From the NCBI GenBank assembly GCA_024234675.1, contig JACKNU010000001.1, forward strand, positions 186,001 to 250,000: 64,000 nt of DNA, written 5' to 3'. The number at the start of each line of letters is the position of its first letter. Positions within the stretch are counted from its first letter, which is position 1. Position numbers and translations under genes: made by a program. Source of the DNA: Pseudomonadales bacterium (GTDB lineage Bacteria > Pseudomonadota > Gammaproteobacteria > Pseudomonadales > Halieaceae). Below are positions 1 through 7,659 of this stretch, piece by piece. The notes below the pieces were generated by a model that was not told the origin of the DNA, searched no databases, and saw only the letters and a program-made list of their open reading frames with translations.

Positions 1-625
1 GGAACAGCCCCACCCCGAATACGGTTGCCACCACCGAGCCCAGCGCCGCCCCGGCGATGCCCAGCTCGGGCAGGCCCAGGCGGCCGAACACCAGCGCCCA
101 GGACAGGGGGATATTCAGCAGCACCGCCAGCACGTCGGAGATCATGACTACCCGGGTGCGGCCTATACCCGCGAAGTATGAGGCCAGGCAGGCCTTGACC
201 AGGTTGAAGGCGCTGCCCGCCATCAGGATCTGGAAATAAACGGTCTCCAACTCGACCTGGGCCGGTGCGTGGCCCAGGTGGGCGAAAGCCTCGCCGCCGA
301 ACACCGTCACCAGCAGTAGTACCGGGGTACAGGCGAGCACCATCAGCAGGCCCTGGGTGACTACCTGGGGACATTTCTCCGTGGCGCCGCTGCCGTAATA
401 CTGGGCCACCAGGGCGTTGGCATAGGTGATGACGCCGATAAACAGGGACAGGCAGAAGTACATGGCGACGCCGCCCCCCAGGGTGGCCGCGATGTGGGTG
501 GCGTCCAGGTGGGACATGAACCAGCGATCGGTGAATATCATCACCGCGAAGGCGCCCTGGGACACCACCATGGGCAGGGACAGGCGCAGCAACTCCTTCA
601 GGGTACCGAGGGAGAGGGTTCTCAC
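1..625 (-). CDS. MATE family efflux transporter (partial, C-terminus outside window)
   Basis: The reverse strand encodes about 208 residues beginning MRTLSLGTLKELLRLSLPMV and continuing through several hydrophobic helices, running off the left edge. The pattern (an amphipathic start, then the first helix with SLPMVVSQGAF, then a helix with Asp-Arg-Trp-Phe-Met) fits the N-terminal half of MATE cation/drug antiporters. These export substrates across the inner membrane using a Na+ or H+ gradient. The start is a GTG at 625, only 10 bases after the alanine racemase stop, so it is the last gene of the D-amino acid operon. From context it might export an amino acid or related compound. The substrate cannot be read from sequence. 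Confidence 0.8.
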   Translation of the reverse strand, partial: MRTLSLGTLKELLRLSLPMVVSQGAFAVMIFTDRWFMSHLDATHIAATLGGGVAMYFCLSLFIGVITYANALVAQYYGSGATEKCPQVVTQGLLMVLACTPVLLLVTVFGGEAFAHLGHAPAQVELETVYFQILMAGSAFNLVKACLASYFAGIGRTRVVMISDVLAVLLNIPLSWALVFGRLGLPELGIAGAALGSVVATVFGVGLF

Positions 626-635
626 CGCGCTGCGG

Positions 636-1721
636 TCACGGAGTCGCTACGATGCGCGGCGCCCGGGCCGGCATGCGGGTGGTCAACTCGTAACCGATCG
701 TGCCAACGTGGCGGGCTACCTCGTCCACCGACAGGCCCTCGCCCCAGAGCACAACCCGGTCTCCCAGCCGGACATCGGGCAGGTCGGTGACATCCACGGT
801 GATCATGTCCATGGAAACCCGCCCCGCCAGGGCGGCCCGGCGCCCCTTTACGACTACCGGCGTGCCGCTGGGAGCGTGGCGCGGGTAGCCGTCGCCATAG
901 CCCACCGACACGGTGGCGATGCGGGAGGGTCGGGTAGCTGTCCAGGTGGCGCCGTAGCCGACCACTGCCCCGGCCGCCACCTCGCGCAATCCGGTCACCG
1001 CCGACTGCAGGGTCATGACCGGGCGCAGGGCCCGGGCGTTGGGGTGAGCGCCCGCCATGGGCGAGTTGCCATATAGCATGTAGCCCGGGCGTACCCAGTC
1101 GTAATGGGCCTCGGGCCAGGCCAGCACCCCGGCGGAATTGGCGGCGCTGCGCGGGGCCGGCAGGGGCGCGGTAAGCTGCTCAAACAGGGCGATCTGCTCG
1201 CGGGTCTGGTCGCTGGCCAGGTCATCCGCCGCCGCGAAATGGGTGCACAGTACCGGCTCCGGCAGGGCCTGGGGTGTCGAGCGCAGGCGCCGGTAGAGGG
1301 CCGCGGCCTCTGCCGGCGCGACGCCCAGGCGATGCATGCCGGTATCGAGTTTCAGCCAGCACTGCAGCGGCCGGGCCAGGCTCGCCTCCTCCAGCCAGGC
1401 CAGCTGCTGGGCATTGGTGATACTCAGCCACAGGTCCAGTTCGGCGACCAGGGGCAGTTCCGCGGCCTCGAATACCCCCTGCAGCAGCAGGATGGGGACG
1501 GCGATGCCGGCTTCGCGCAGCGCCACCGCCTCTTCAATGCAGGCCACCGCCAGCGCATCGGCCAGGGGTGCCAGTTGCTGCGCCACCACCAGGGCGCCGT
1601 GGCCGTAGCCATTGGCCTTGACCACCGCCATGACCCGGGAGTTGGGTGCCAGTGCCCTGGCCACGCCGAGATTGTGGCGCAGCGCGGCGAGATCCAGCCT
1701 GGCCTGGGCGGGGCGCGTCAT
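636..1721 (-). CDS. alr: alanine racemase
   Basis: This is a PLP enzyme that interconverts L- and D-alanine in the cytoplasm. The protein is 361 residues, the normal length. The PLP-lysine motif AVVKANGYGHG places the Schiff-base lysine at about residue 35, and the C-terminal domain has RVSMDMITVDV and VSVGYGDGYPR, the latter carrying the second catalytic tyrosine. The ATG at 1721 overlaps the TGA of the upstream aminotransferase by one base (TGATG), so the two are probably translationally coupled. A longer in-frame extension to 1853 would lie inside the upstream gene and is not supported. Its place next to a D-amino acid aminotransferase suggests it feeds or drains the D-alanine pool. Confidence 0.93.
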   Translation of the reverse strand: MTRPAQARLDLAALRHNLGVARALAPNSRVMAVVKANGYGHGALVVAQQLAPLADALAVACIEEAVALREAGIAVPILLLQGVFEAAELPLVAELDLWLSITNAQQLAWLEEASLARPLQCWLKLDTGMHRLGVAPAEAAALYRRLRSTPQALPEPVLCTHFAAADDLASDQTREQIALFEQLTAPLPAPRSAANSAGVLAWPEAHYDWVRPGYMLYGNSPMAGAHPNARALRPVMTLQSAVTGLREVAAGAVVGYGATWTATRPSRIATVSVGYGDGYPRHAPSGTPVVVKGRRAALAGRVSMDMITVDVTDLPDVRLGDRVVLWGEGLSVDEVARHVGTIGYELTTRMPARAPRIVATP

Positions 1722-2578
1722 CAAAAATCGAATTTGTGGGTGGAGTACAGGCGCTGGGCGGCCAGCCAGACATCGCCCACCTCGCCGGTCCCCACGGGCT
1801 TGCCGTCTATGGACAGCACCGGTGCGATCTCCTTGCTGGAGCTGGTCAGCCACACCTCGTCGGCGCTGCCCAGCTCATCCAGGGTAACCACCCGTTCCTG
1901 AACCGGGATGCTGCCGTCCCGGCGCAGGATTTCCAGCAGCATCAGGCGGGTGATCCCCGGCAGTTTCTGGTGATCCAGCAGGGGGGTGGCAACCACGCCC
2001 TTGCTGACCACGAATACGTTACAGGCGGCGGCCTCGGTGATTTCGCCGTCGCTGTTGTACAGGATGGTCTCCTTGTGGCCCTGGGCATGGCCGTACTGGT
2101 AGTGCATCACATTGCCGAGCAGGGCGGTGGACTTGATATTGCAGCGCTTCCAGCGCAGGTCCTCCGCCGTGGCCACGGTGTAGACGCTGGCCGCGCTCTT
2201 GTCCGCTACCGGAGCCGGGGGTATCTCGAAGGCGAAGGCATAGAGAGTGGGCTTAAGGCCCTCCGGATAGGCGTGATGCCGCTGGGTGTCGGCGCCGCGA
2301 CTGACGTGAAAGTAGATGCCCAGGTTGCCGCCGCCATTACGCTTTATGAGTTCATCGGCTATCCTGCGCCAGGCCTCGTGCTCCACATGCAGCTTGATCT
2401 CGATGGCGTCCAGTCCCTGCTGCATGCGCAACAGGTGCGGGGCAAACCCCACCAGCCGGCCATCGTAGGAGGGAACCACCTCGTAGATGCCGTCCCCGAA
2501 GAGAAAGCCGCGATCCATAGGCGAGATGCGCGCCTCGCTCATCGGCATATACTCGCCGTTCAGGTATACAGTGCTCAT
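1721..2578 (-). CDS. dat: D-amino acid aminotransferase (class IV, PLP)
   Basis: The 285-residue class IV aminotransferase matches the length of Bacillus D-alanine transaminase. The PLP lysine is in RCNIKSTALLGN (about K149). The D-specific carboxylate trap described for the Bacillus enzyme (Tyr31, Arg98, His100) is matched by Y32 in GDGIYEVV and by R100 and H102 in RGADTQRHHAYP. This argues for D-amino acid rather than branched-chain specificity. The expected reaction is D-alanine + 2-oxoglutarate to pyruvate + D-glutamate. It lies 30 bases after the DUF4392 gene and is coupled to alr by a one-base overlap. Confidence 0.9.
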   Translation of the reverse strand: MSTVYLNGEYMPMSEARISPMDRGFLFGDGIYEVVPSYDGRLVGFAPHLLRMQQGLDAIEIKLHVEHEAWRRIADELIKRNGGGNLGIYFHVSRGADTQRHHAYPEGLKPTLYAFAFEIPPAPVADKSAASVYTVATAEDLRWKRCNIKSTALLGNVMHYQYGHAQGHKETILYNSDGEITEAAACNVFVVSKGVVATPLLDHQKLPGITRLMLLEILRRDGSIPVQERVVTLDELGSADEVWLTSSSKEIAPVLSIDGKPVGTGEVGDVWLAAQRLYSTHKFDF

Positions 2579-2608
2579 GGTGATCTTCCCTTGTTAACCC
2601 GGTGCATT

Positions 2609-3451
2609 CTAGCGTTGCAAAAAGCCGCTGAGGCTGCGCAATTCCTGCAATAGCGCGATCCCTTCCGCGGCGTCCAGCCCGTCCTCGGTGAGTGTGTTCT
2701 CGCGGGTCACCCCGTCCACACTGCCACGGGCGGACAGGTAGTCGAGAATTTCCAGCGGCGAAATCCGTGCCAGCAGGTCGCGCCCGGACCATTTTGCCAG
2801 CAGGGCGATCAGGCCGTAAGCACCCCAGTTGGACACATCGGCCACCAGCAGTTCATCGCAATCGGTCACCGAGGCGCGTATGTTCAGGCTGGCGATGGCG
2901 GGGCCGATCTTGCCCATGCCAATCTCGTTGCCGCCGTCGCCGATCGCGATGGTCGGACACCGGGCGAGCCTGACATAGGGATCGAAAAAAGAGCAGCGCG
3001 CCGTAATGTCCTCGCCGCGCATATTGTAATAGCGTCCGTCCTCGGCCAGGCCGGGACGCTCTATGGAGATAACCGCCGCCGGTTGCAGGGCGGCCAGCAT
3101 CGCCTCGGCCTCTTCGGTGGCGCTGGCCAGGTCCGGCGCGGCCAGTTCCAGCACCTGGTATCGGTCGGAGATCGCGCGCGATAGGGGTGGCCCGCAGGCG
3201 ATGACCGGCTCCGCCCCCAGCGCCTGCAGGCTCTCGTAAAGGGCGATGGCGCCCACCGGGCCGTCGGTCTCAAAGGTGTCGATGACGGGAAAACCGGTGC
3301 CGATGATCACCGTGCCGCGGATATCTTCCAGGAGACGCGCGGCGCGCAGGTAATAATCCGGTTGCAGGGCGGCCCTGGCCAGCTGCATGTCGCGCGGGTT
3401 GCGGGCGACCATGAGTGCCTCTATGGCCTGGCTGAGGTCGAGGTCATTCAA
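2609..3451 (-). CDS. D-glutamate cyclase, C-terminal-type domain protein (DUF4392)
   Basis: This protein of about 280 residues matches the DUF4392/GLUCM-like domain that forms the C-terminal part of human D-glutamate cyclase DGLUCY. Family marks include GTGFPV near the N-terminus, GPVGAIALY, and the Gly/Asp-rich IAIGDGGNEIGMGKIG. The known reaction of DGLUCY is D-glutamate to 5-oxo-D-proline. The preferred start is TTG at 3451, overlapping the PxpC stop (TTGA), because the segment LSQAIEALMVARNPRD that follows looks like the domain's usual N-terminus. An ATG at 3412 is the alternative and would remove 13 residues. The partner half (DUF1445) is encoded at the head of the same operon. Confidence 0.85.
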   Translation of the reverse strand: MNDLDLSQAIEALMVARNPRDMQLARAALQPDYYLRAARLLEDIRGTVIIGTGFPVIDTFETDGPVGAIALYESLQALGAEPVIACGPPLSRAISDRYQVLELAAPDLASATEEAEAMLAALQPAAVISIERPGLAEDGRYYNMRGEDITARCSFFDPYVRLARCPTIAIGDGGNEIGMGKIGPAIASLNIRASVTDCDELLVADVSNWGAYGLIALLAKWSGRDLLARISPLEILDYLSARGSVDGVTRENTLTEDGLDAAEGIALLQELRSLSGFLQR

Positions 3452-4386
3452 TCGCGGTGCTCCAGCATGGTTTTGCGCAGGGCCTGGCTGTGGGCCAGGT
3501 GCAGCGCGTTGTGGGCCCCGTGGGGGCTGATGGGGGCGAAATGCACTGTGCCACCGGGTCGCAACTGCGCCAGGCGCGCGGTATCCAGAGACAGTGCGGA
3601 GCCTATCTTCGGGTAGCCGCCTATGGTCTGGCGGTCGTTCAGCAGTACGATGGGCTGGCCGTCGGCGGGGATCTGGATGGCGCCGGCACAGATGCCCTCG
3701 GACAGGATACCCTCCAGGTCGCACTGGATGGCGGGACCCTCGAGGCGGTAGCCCATACGGTCGCAGCGTTCGGATACCATGTAGGCATGACTGAAAAAAC
3801 GCCGCTGCTGCAGCCGGCTGAAGTGTGCCTGCTGGTAGCCCGGGATGACGCGCAGGGTTACCTGGTCGTGGTAGTGGGGCAGGCTGGCGGGGTGCAGGTA
3901 GCGTCGCTTGCGCTGCTCTACCGCCGCGCAGGGCAGCAGGTCACCGCTGCGCAGCTTGTCCCCGTGCAGGCCACCGATGGACTCCCGCATCACGGTCGCG
4001 CTGCTGCCGAAGCTGGGCGCCACGGTGAACCCGTCGGCCACGCCCAGGTAGGCGCGACAGCCGCGCTCGGCAAATCCCAGGCTGATCTCGTCTCCGGCAC
4101 CGACCCGGTGCACGGTCCACAGCGCTTGTTCCCGGTCGTTGATGTGCAGCGGCATGGCGGCGCCGGTTACGCAGATGAAGGTATCGACCCGGGCGCGCAA
4201 CCGCGCACCGCCGAAACTCACTTCCACCGCGGTGGCGTTGGCCGGGTTGTCCAGCAGCCGGTTGCACCAGGAGAAGGCCTCGGGGTCCAGGGGGCCGCCA
4301 TTGGTGAGGCCGATGCGATGGGCGCCGAATCGCCCGCGATCCTGCAGCAGGCTGAGAATGCCGGGCTGGATGACTTCCAGGCTCAT
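3448..4386 (-). CDS. pxpC: 5-oxoprolinase subunit PxpC (biotin-dependent carboxyltransferase-like)
   Basis: The 312-residue protein starts MSLEVIQPGILSLLQDRGR and continues with HRIGLTNGGPLDPEAF, the standard opening of the KipA/PxpC family. Together with PxpA and PxpB it forms the prokaryotic ATP-dependent 5-oxoprolinase, which hydrolyses 5-oxoproline to glutamate in the cytosol. The ATG at 4386 overlaps the pxpB stop by four bases. The older annotation as an allophanate hydrolase or urea amidolyase subunit comes from domain similarity only. The pxpA-pxpB-pxpC set here supports the 5-oxoprolinase role. Confidence 0.9.
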   Translation of the reverse strand: MSLEVIQPGILSLLQDRGRFGAHRIGLTNGGPLDPEAFSWCNRLLDNPANATAVEVSFGGARLRARVDTFICVTGAAMPLHINDREQALWTVHRVGAGDEISLGFAERGCRAYLGVADGFTVAPSFGSSATVMRESIGGLHGDKLRSGDLLPCAAVEQRKRRYLHPASLPHYHDQVTLRVIPGYQQAHFSRLQQRRFFSHAYMVSERCDRMGYRLEGPAIQCDLEGILSEGICAGAIQIPADGQPIVLLNDRQTIGGYPKIGSALSLDTARLAQLRPGGTVHFAPISPHGAHNALHLAHSQALRKTMLEHRD

Positions 4387-5063
4387 TCCAGTTCGCCCCC
4401 CAGCGCCAGGTAGCGACTGCGGTCGATGGGCTCGAATTGCACCCGGTCGCCAACGGACACGGGCATGCAGGGGGTCGCCGAGGGGTCGAACATGCGGGTG
4501 GGGCAGCGTCCTATCAGGTTCCAGCCACCGGGAGATACCGCCGGATACACCGCAGTCTGGCGATCGGCTATAGCCACGGCTCCGCGCGGCACCTTGAGGC
4601 GGGGTGTGGCCAGGCGGGGCGCCGCGATGCGCTCGTCAACCTGGCCCAGGTAGGCGAAGCCCGGGGCGAAGCCGATGGCGTAAACCCGGTACTCGGTTCC
4701 CGCGTGCAGTTCGATGACCTGCTCCGGGGACAGTCCCGCCCGCTGGGCCAGTGCCTCCAGGTCGGCGCCGGCCTCCAGGGCGTAGTAAACCGGCAGCACC
4801 ACCTGCCGCCCAAGGGAACTGTCGGCCTCCTGGAGTTGTGCCAGGGCCTGGCGCACCCGGTGGCTCACGGCGAGGTGATCGGTGGCCAGGGCGTCGTACA
4901 GGATCAGGATGGAAGCGTAGGAGGGCACCATATCGACCAGGTGATCACCCAGCGCGGTTTCGATGGCCGCGGCAGCGGCCTGTACCCGCGCCGCCACGGC
5001 CGGGCTGGTCTCCTGCCCCAGATATAGCATGAGGGCGTTCTCGCCTGCGCTATGCAACTCCAC
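4383..5063 (-). CDS. pxpB: 5-oxoprolinase subunit PxpB (KipI family)
   Basis: The 226-residue protein carries the KipI/PxpB pattern: GENALMLYLGQ near the N-terminus, DMVPSYASILILYD, the hallmark YAIGFAPGFAYLGQVDERIAAPR region (residues roughly 127-150), and SPGGWNLIGRCP. It is the cyclophilin-like partner of PxpC in the 5-oxoprolinase complex. The start lies six bases after the pxpA stop and the end overlaps pxpC by four bases, the usual arrangement for subunits made in fixed ratio. The Bacillus homologue KipI was first described as a histidine kinase inhibitor, but nothing here suggests that role. Confidence 0.92.
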   Translation of the reverse strand: MELHSAGENALMLYLGQETSPAVAARVQAAAAAIETALGDHLVDMVPSYASILILYDALATDHLAVSHRVRQALAQLQEADSSLGRQVVLPVYYALEAGADLEALAQRAGLSPEQVIELHAGTEYRVYAIGFAPGFAYLGQVDERIAAPRLATPRLKVPRGAVAIADRQTAVYPAVSPGGWNLIGRCPTRMFDPSATPCMPVSVGDRVQFEPIDRSRYLALGGELE

Positions 5064-5069
5064 CGCTGC

Positions 5070-5801
5070 TCAGCTCCCGTCCACCAGCGCCCGTATGTCC
5101 CGAATGGCCTGCACGCCCTCCGGGTTGTCGCCGTGCACGCAGAGGCTGTCGGCCTGCAGGGGCAGCTTGCGGCCGCTGACCGTGGTGACGCAGCCGTCGG
5201 CGCGTAACTGCTGCACTTGCTCGAGCATGCGCTCGCGGCTGTGCACCGCCCCGGCCTTGCGACGTGACAACAGGCTGCCGTCGTCGTCGTAGCAGCGGTC
5301 GGCAAAGGCCTCGAACAGCAACTCGACGGCCATGGCCCCGGCCTCGGCCAGATGTTGTTCGCGTGCGGGAGTAGCCTGCAGCATCAGGGCCAGTGGTCGG
5401 TGATAGCTGGCCACGGCCTCCAGGATCGCCGCGCGCACGGCCGCGTCAGCCATCATGTCGTTGTACAGGGCGCCATGGGGTTTCACATAGCTCAGCTGCA
5501 GTCCCGCGACCAGCGCCATGCCCTCCAGGGCCGCTACCTGGTAGTGAATGCTGGCGATGATTTCCCCGGCACTGAGCGCCATGCTGCGGCGGCCGAAACC
5601 CGGCAGGTCCGGGTAGGCCGGGTGAGCGCCGATGCTGACGCCGTGTTCCGCAGCCAGTGCCAGGGTGGCGCGCATGACCAGGGGGTCGCCGGCGTGGAAG
5701 CCACAGGCGATATTGGCCTGGTCGATGTGGGGCATGACCTGGGCGTCCAGCCCCATGGTCCAGCTGCCGTAACTCTCTCCCAGGTCGCAGTTGATTAGCA
5801 T
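5070..5801 (-). CDS. pxpA: 5-oxoprolinase subunit PxpA (LamB/YcsF family)
   Basis: The 243-residue protein begins MLINCDLGESYGSWTMG and has DQANIACGFHAGDPLVM and SIGAHPAYPDLPGFGRR, the defining motifs of the LamB/YcsF family. The segment SYVKPHGALYNDM and the C-terminal CVHGDNPEGV are also typical. PxpA carries the metal-dependent deacetylase-like fold that completes ATP-dependent 5-oxoproline hydrolysis with PxpBC. It sits 15 bases downstream of the DUF1445 gene, an arrangement also seen in Bacillus subtilis (ycsI near ycsF). Confidence 0.94.
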   Translation of the reverse strand: MLINCDLGESYGSWTMGLDAQVMPHIDQANIACGFHAGDPLVMRATLALAAEHGVSIGAHPAYPDLPGFGRRSMALSAGEIIASIHYQVAALEGMALVAGLQLSYVKPHGALYNDMMADAAVRAAILEAVASYHRPLALMLQATPAREQHLAEAGAMAVELLFEAFADRCYDDDGSLLSRRKAGAVHSRERMLEQVQQLRADGCVTTVSGRKLPLQADSLCVHGDNPEGVQAIRDIRALVDGS

Positions 5802-5816
5802 GTTGAGTTCCTGTCC

Positions 5817-6602
5817 TTACAGTACAGCCAGTCGGCTGTTGCGCAAATCCGTTACCAGCATACAGCCGGGACTGTGAGTGATGGCGAAGGGCGGCCGCGC
5901 CGCTTCCAGCGCCACCTGTGGTGTCACGCCGCAGGCCCAGAAAAGGGGCAGTTCGCCGGGGTACAGGCTTACCGCGTCGCCGTAGTCGGGCCTGTCCAGG
6001 TCGGCGATGCCGATGAGGCCCGGATCCCCCAGGTGCACCGGCGCGCCGTGGACGGCGGGAAAACGGGTGCAGATCTGGATCGCGCGTATGGCGTCAGCTG
6101 CCGCGAAGGGGCGCATACTGACCACCATCTTGCCCGCAAACGGACCGGCGGGGATACAGTCCATGTCGCTGCGATACATGGGCACATTGACGCCTTCCGT
6201 GACGTTGCGCACCTCCAGCCCGTCCGCCAGCAGCGCCTCCTCGAAGGAGAACGAGCAGCCCAGCGCGAAAGTCACCAGGTCATTGCGCCACAGGGCGCGA
6301 ATGTCCGGTAACTCCTCTGCCAGCCGTCCCTCGCGAAATACGCGGTAGCTTGGCACGTCGGTCCTGATGTCGACATCCCCCAAAGGTGGTAGCGCCGGAT
6401 CCCCGGGGCTGGTTGACGTTGCAATCAGCGGGCAGGGGCGGGGATTGAGCTGGCAGAAGCGCAGGAAATCGTCGGCCCAGTCCGCCGGCAGGATGACGAT
6501 GTTGCACTGCACGAACCCGGGGGCGTACCCGGAGGTATTGCCGGTATGTGCTCCCGACCGTATCGCCCCGCGCAGGGCGGCGGGGGAGAGTAATTTTTCC
6601 AT
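5817..6602 (-). CDS. D-glutamate cyclase family protein (DUF1445, YcsI-like)
   Basis: This is the first gene of the operon, 261 residues. It matches the DUF1445/YcsI family, also called putative hydro-lyase and now named D-glutamate cyclase. Visible marks are GNTSGYAPGFVQCN at about residues 22-35, the DVPSYRVFREG segment, LGCSFSFEEALL, and ITHSPGCMLVTDL near the C-terminus. In animals this domain and DUF4392 occur in one protein, D-glutamate cyclase. Here the second half is encoded four genes downstream. An AGGA seven bases before the ATG serves as ribosome binding site. The intergenic region with tesB holds divergent promoters. Confidence 0.86.
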   Translation of the reverse strand: MEKLLSPAALRGAIRSGAHTGNTSGYAPGFVQCNIVILPADWADDFLRFCQLNPRPCPLIATSTSPGDPALPPLGDVDIRTDVPSYRVFREGRLAEELPDIRALWRNDLVTFALGCSFSFEEALLADGLEVRNVTEGVNVPMYRSDMDCIPAGPFAGKMVVSMRPFAAADAIRAIQICTRFPAVHGAPVHLGDPGLIGIADLDRPDYGDAVSLYPGELPLFWACGVTPQVALEAARPPFAITHSPGCMLVTDLRNSRLAVL

Positions 6603-6677
6603 GAATTGTCCTGTAGCCCGGTAATTACAGCACCGCTGTCTGCTGGCGCAGCCCGGTCAGAGAATTTCCGGGGAATT

Positions 6678-6696
6678 AGTTTGGCACAGTTTGGCA
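6678..6696 (+). repeat. tandem direct repeat AGTTTGGCA x2 in divergent promoter region
   Basis: AGTTTGGCA occurs at 6678-6686 and again at 6688-6696, exactly ten bases apart, about one helical turn. The first copy overlaps the proposed -35 element for tesB. The spacing fits an operator bound by a protein on one face of the helix, but no regulator gene lies next to it. Confidence 0.45.
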
Positions 6697-6708
6697 AATC
6701 TGGATAAT
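6681..6708 (+). promoter_or_regulatory. candidate sigma70 promoter for tesB
   Basis: TTGGCA at 6681-6686 and GATAAT at 6703-6708 are separated by 16 bases, matching the sigma70 consensus at most positions. They lie about 30 bases upstream of the TTG start of the thioesterase and within the divergent region shared with the D-amino acid operon. Confidence 0.5.
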
Positions 6709-6739
6709 GTCGGCTCGGTTTCCAGGATGCAGGTCCTAG

Positions 6740-7585
6740 TTGAGCGTGTTACAGCAATTGATCGATGTTTTGTCCCCCGTACCCGATGGCCCCGACCGTT
6801 TCATCGGCGCCAATATGCACCCCGGGGGCTTTCGCGTCTACGGCGGCCAGGTGCTGGCCCAGGCGGTCAGCGCCGCGGTGGCAACCGTGGACGATGATCG
6901 GATATTGCATTCGCAGCACGCCTATTTCCTGCGTCCCGGGAATGTGCGCAAGCCCATCGTGCTGCAGGTGGAGCGGGCCCGGGATGGCGGCAGTTTCAGT
7001 TCCCGCCGGGTTGTGGCCAGCCAGGATGACAAAGCCATACTGGTCAGTTCCATGTCCTTCCAGAAGGCCTCCGTCGGAGATGATTTCCAGCCGGTGATGC
7101 CGCAGGTGGTGCCGCCGGATTCGCTGCCCAACGAACGCCAGCTCAGCCTGGAAGCGGGCCGGCTCGATGAGAGCTTTATGATTACCACCGGCGAGGATCT
7201 GGATATCCGGGTGGTGGAACCCGTGGACTGGAACAACCTGGAGCCGCGCGAGCCTGTATTGCAGGCGTGGATGAAGACCACCGGGCCGGTGCCCGACGAG
7301 CGCCGCCTGCACCAGGCGCTGCTCACCTATATGTCGGATGCCTACCTGGTGGACGTCTGCCTGATCACCCACGGGCGCAAGTACGACGATGCGAGTTGGC
7401 AGGTGGCCAGCCTGGATCATGGCTTGTGGTTCCACGAGTCCTTCCGCGCCGATGAATGGCTACTGCATATCGTCGAGGCAGAGCGCACCGGCGGCGGCCG
7501 CGGCCTGGCCAGGGGCAGCTTTTTCACGCGCGCTGGCCGCCTGGTGGCGACCAGCATGCAACAGAGCATGATCCGCAGGCGCTGA
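6740..7585 (+). CDS. tesB: acyl-CoA thioesterase II
   Basis: This double hotdog-fold enzyme hydrolyses acyl-CoA to free fatty acid and CoA. The protein is 281 residues against 286 in E. coli TesB. The E. coli triad Asp204, Thr228, Gln278 is matched with a constant offset of four: D200 in MSDAYLVD, S224 (a conservative change from Thr) in SLDHGLWFH, and Q274 in SMQQSMIR. The start is a TTG at 6740 giving MSVLQQLIDV. A GTG at 6746 is possible. The gene points the same way as the acyl-CoA synthetase 74 bases downstream, so the two may set the balance between free and CoA-bound acids. Confidence 0.9.
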   Translation: MSVLQQLIDVLSPVPDGPDRFIGANMHPGGFRVYGGQVLAQAVSAAVATVDDDRILHSQHAYFLRPGNVRKPIVLQVERARDGGSFSSRRVVASQDDKAILVSSMSFQKASVGDDFQPVMPQVVPPDSLPNERQLSLEAGRLDESFMITTGEDLDIRVVEPVDWNNLEPREPVLQAWMKTTGPVPDERRLHQALLTYMSDAYLVDVCLITHGRKYDDASWQVASLDHGLWFHESFRADEWLLHIVEAERTGGGRGLARGSFFTRAGRLVATSMQQSMIRRR

Positions 7586-7659
7586 GGCAGCTGTTGTAAC
7601 CGGGTGCCCAATGAATCTATAGTGCCCCCAGTCCCATAACAGCAAGCGAGGAGCGCAAT

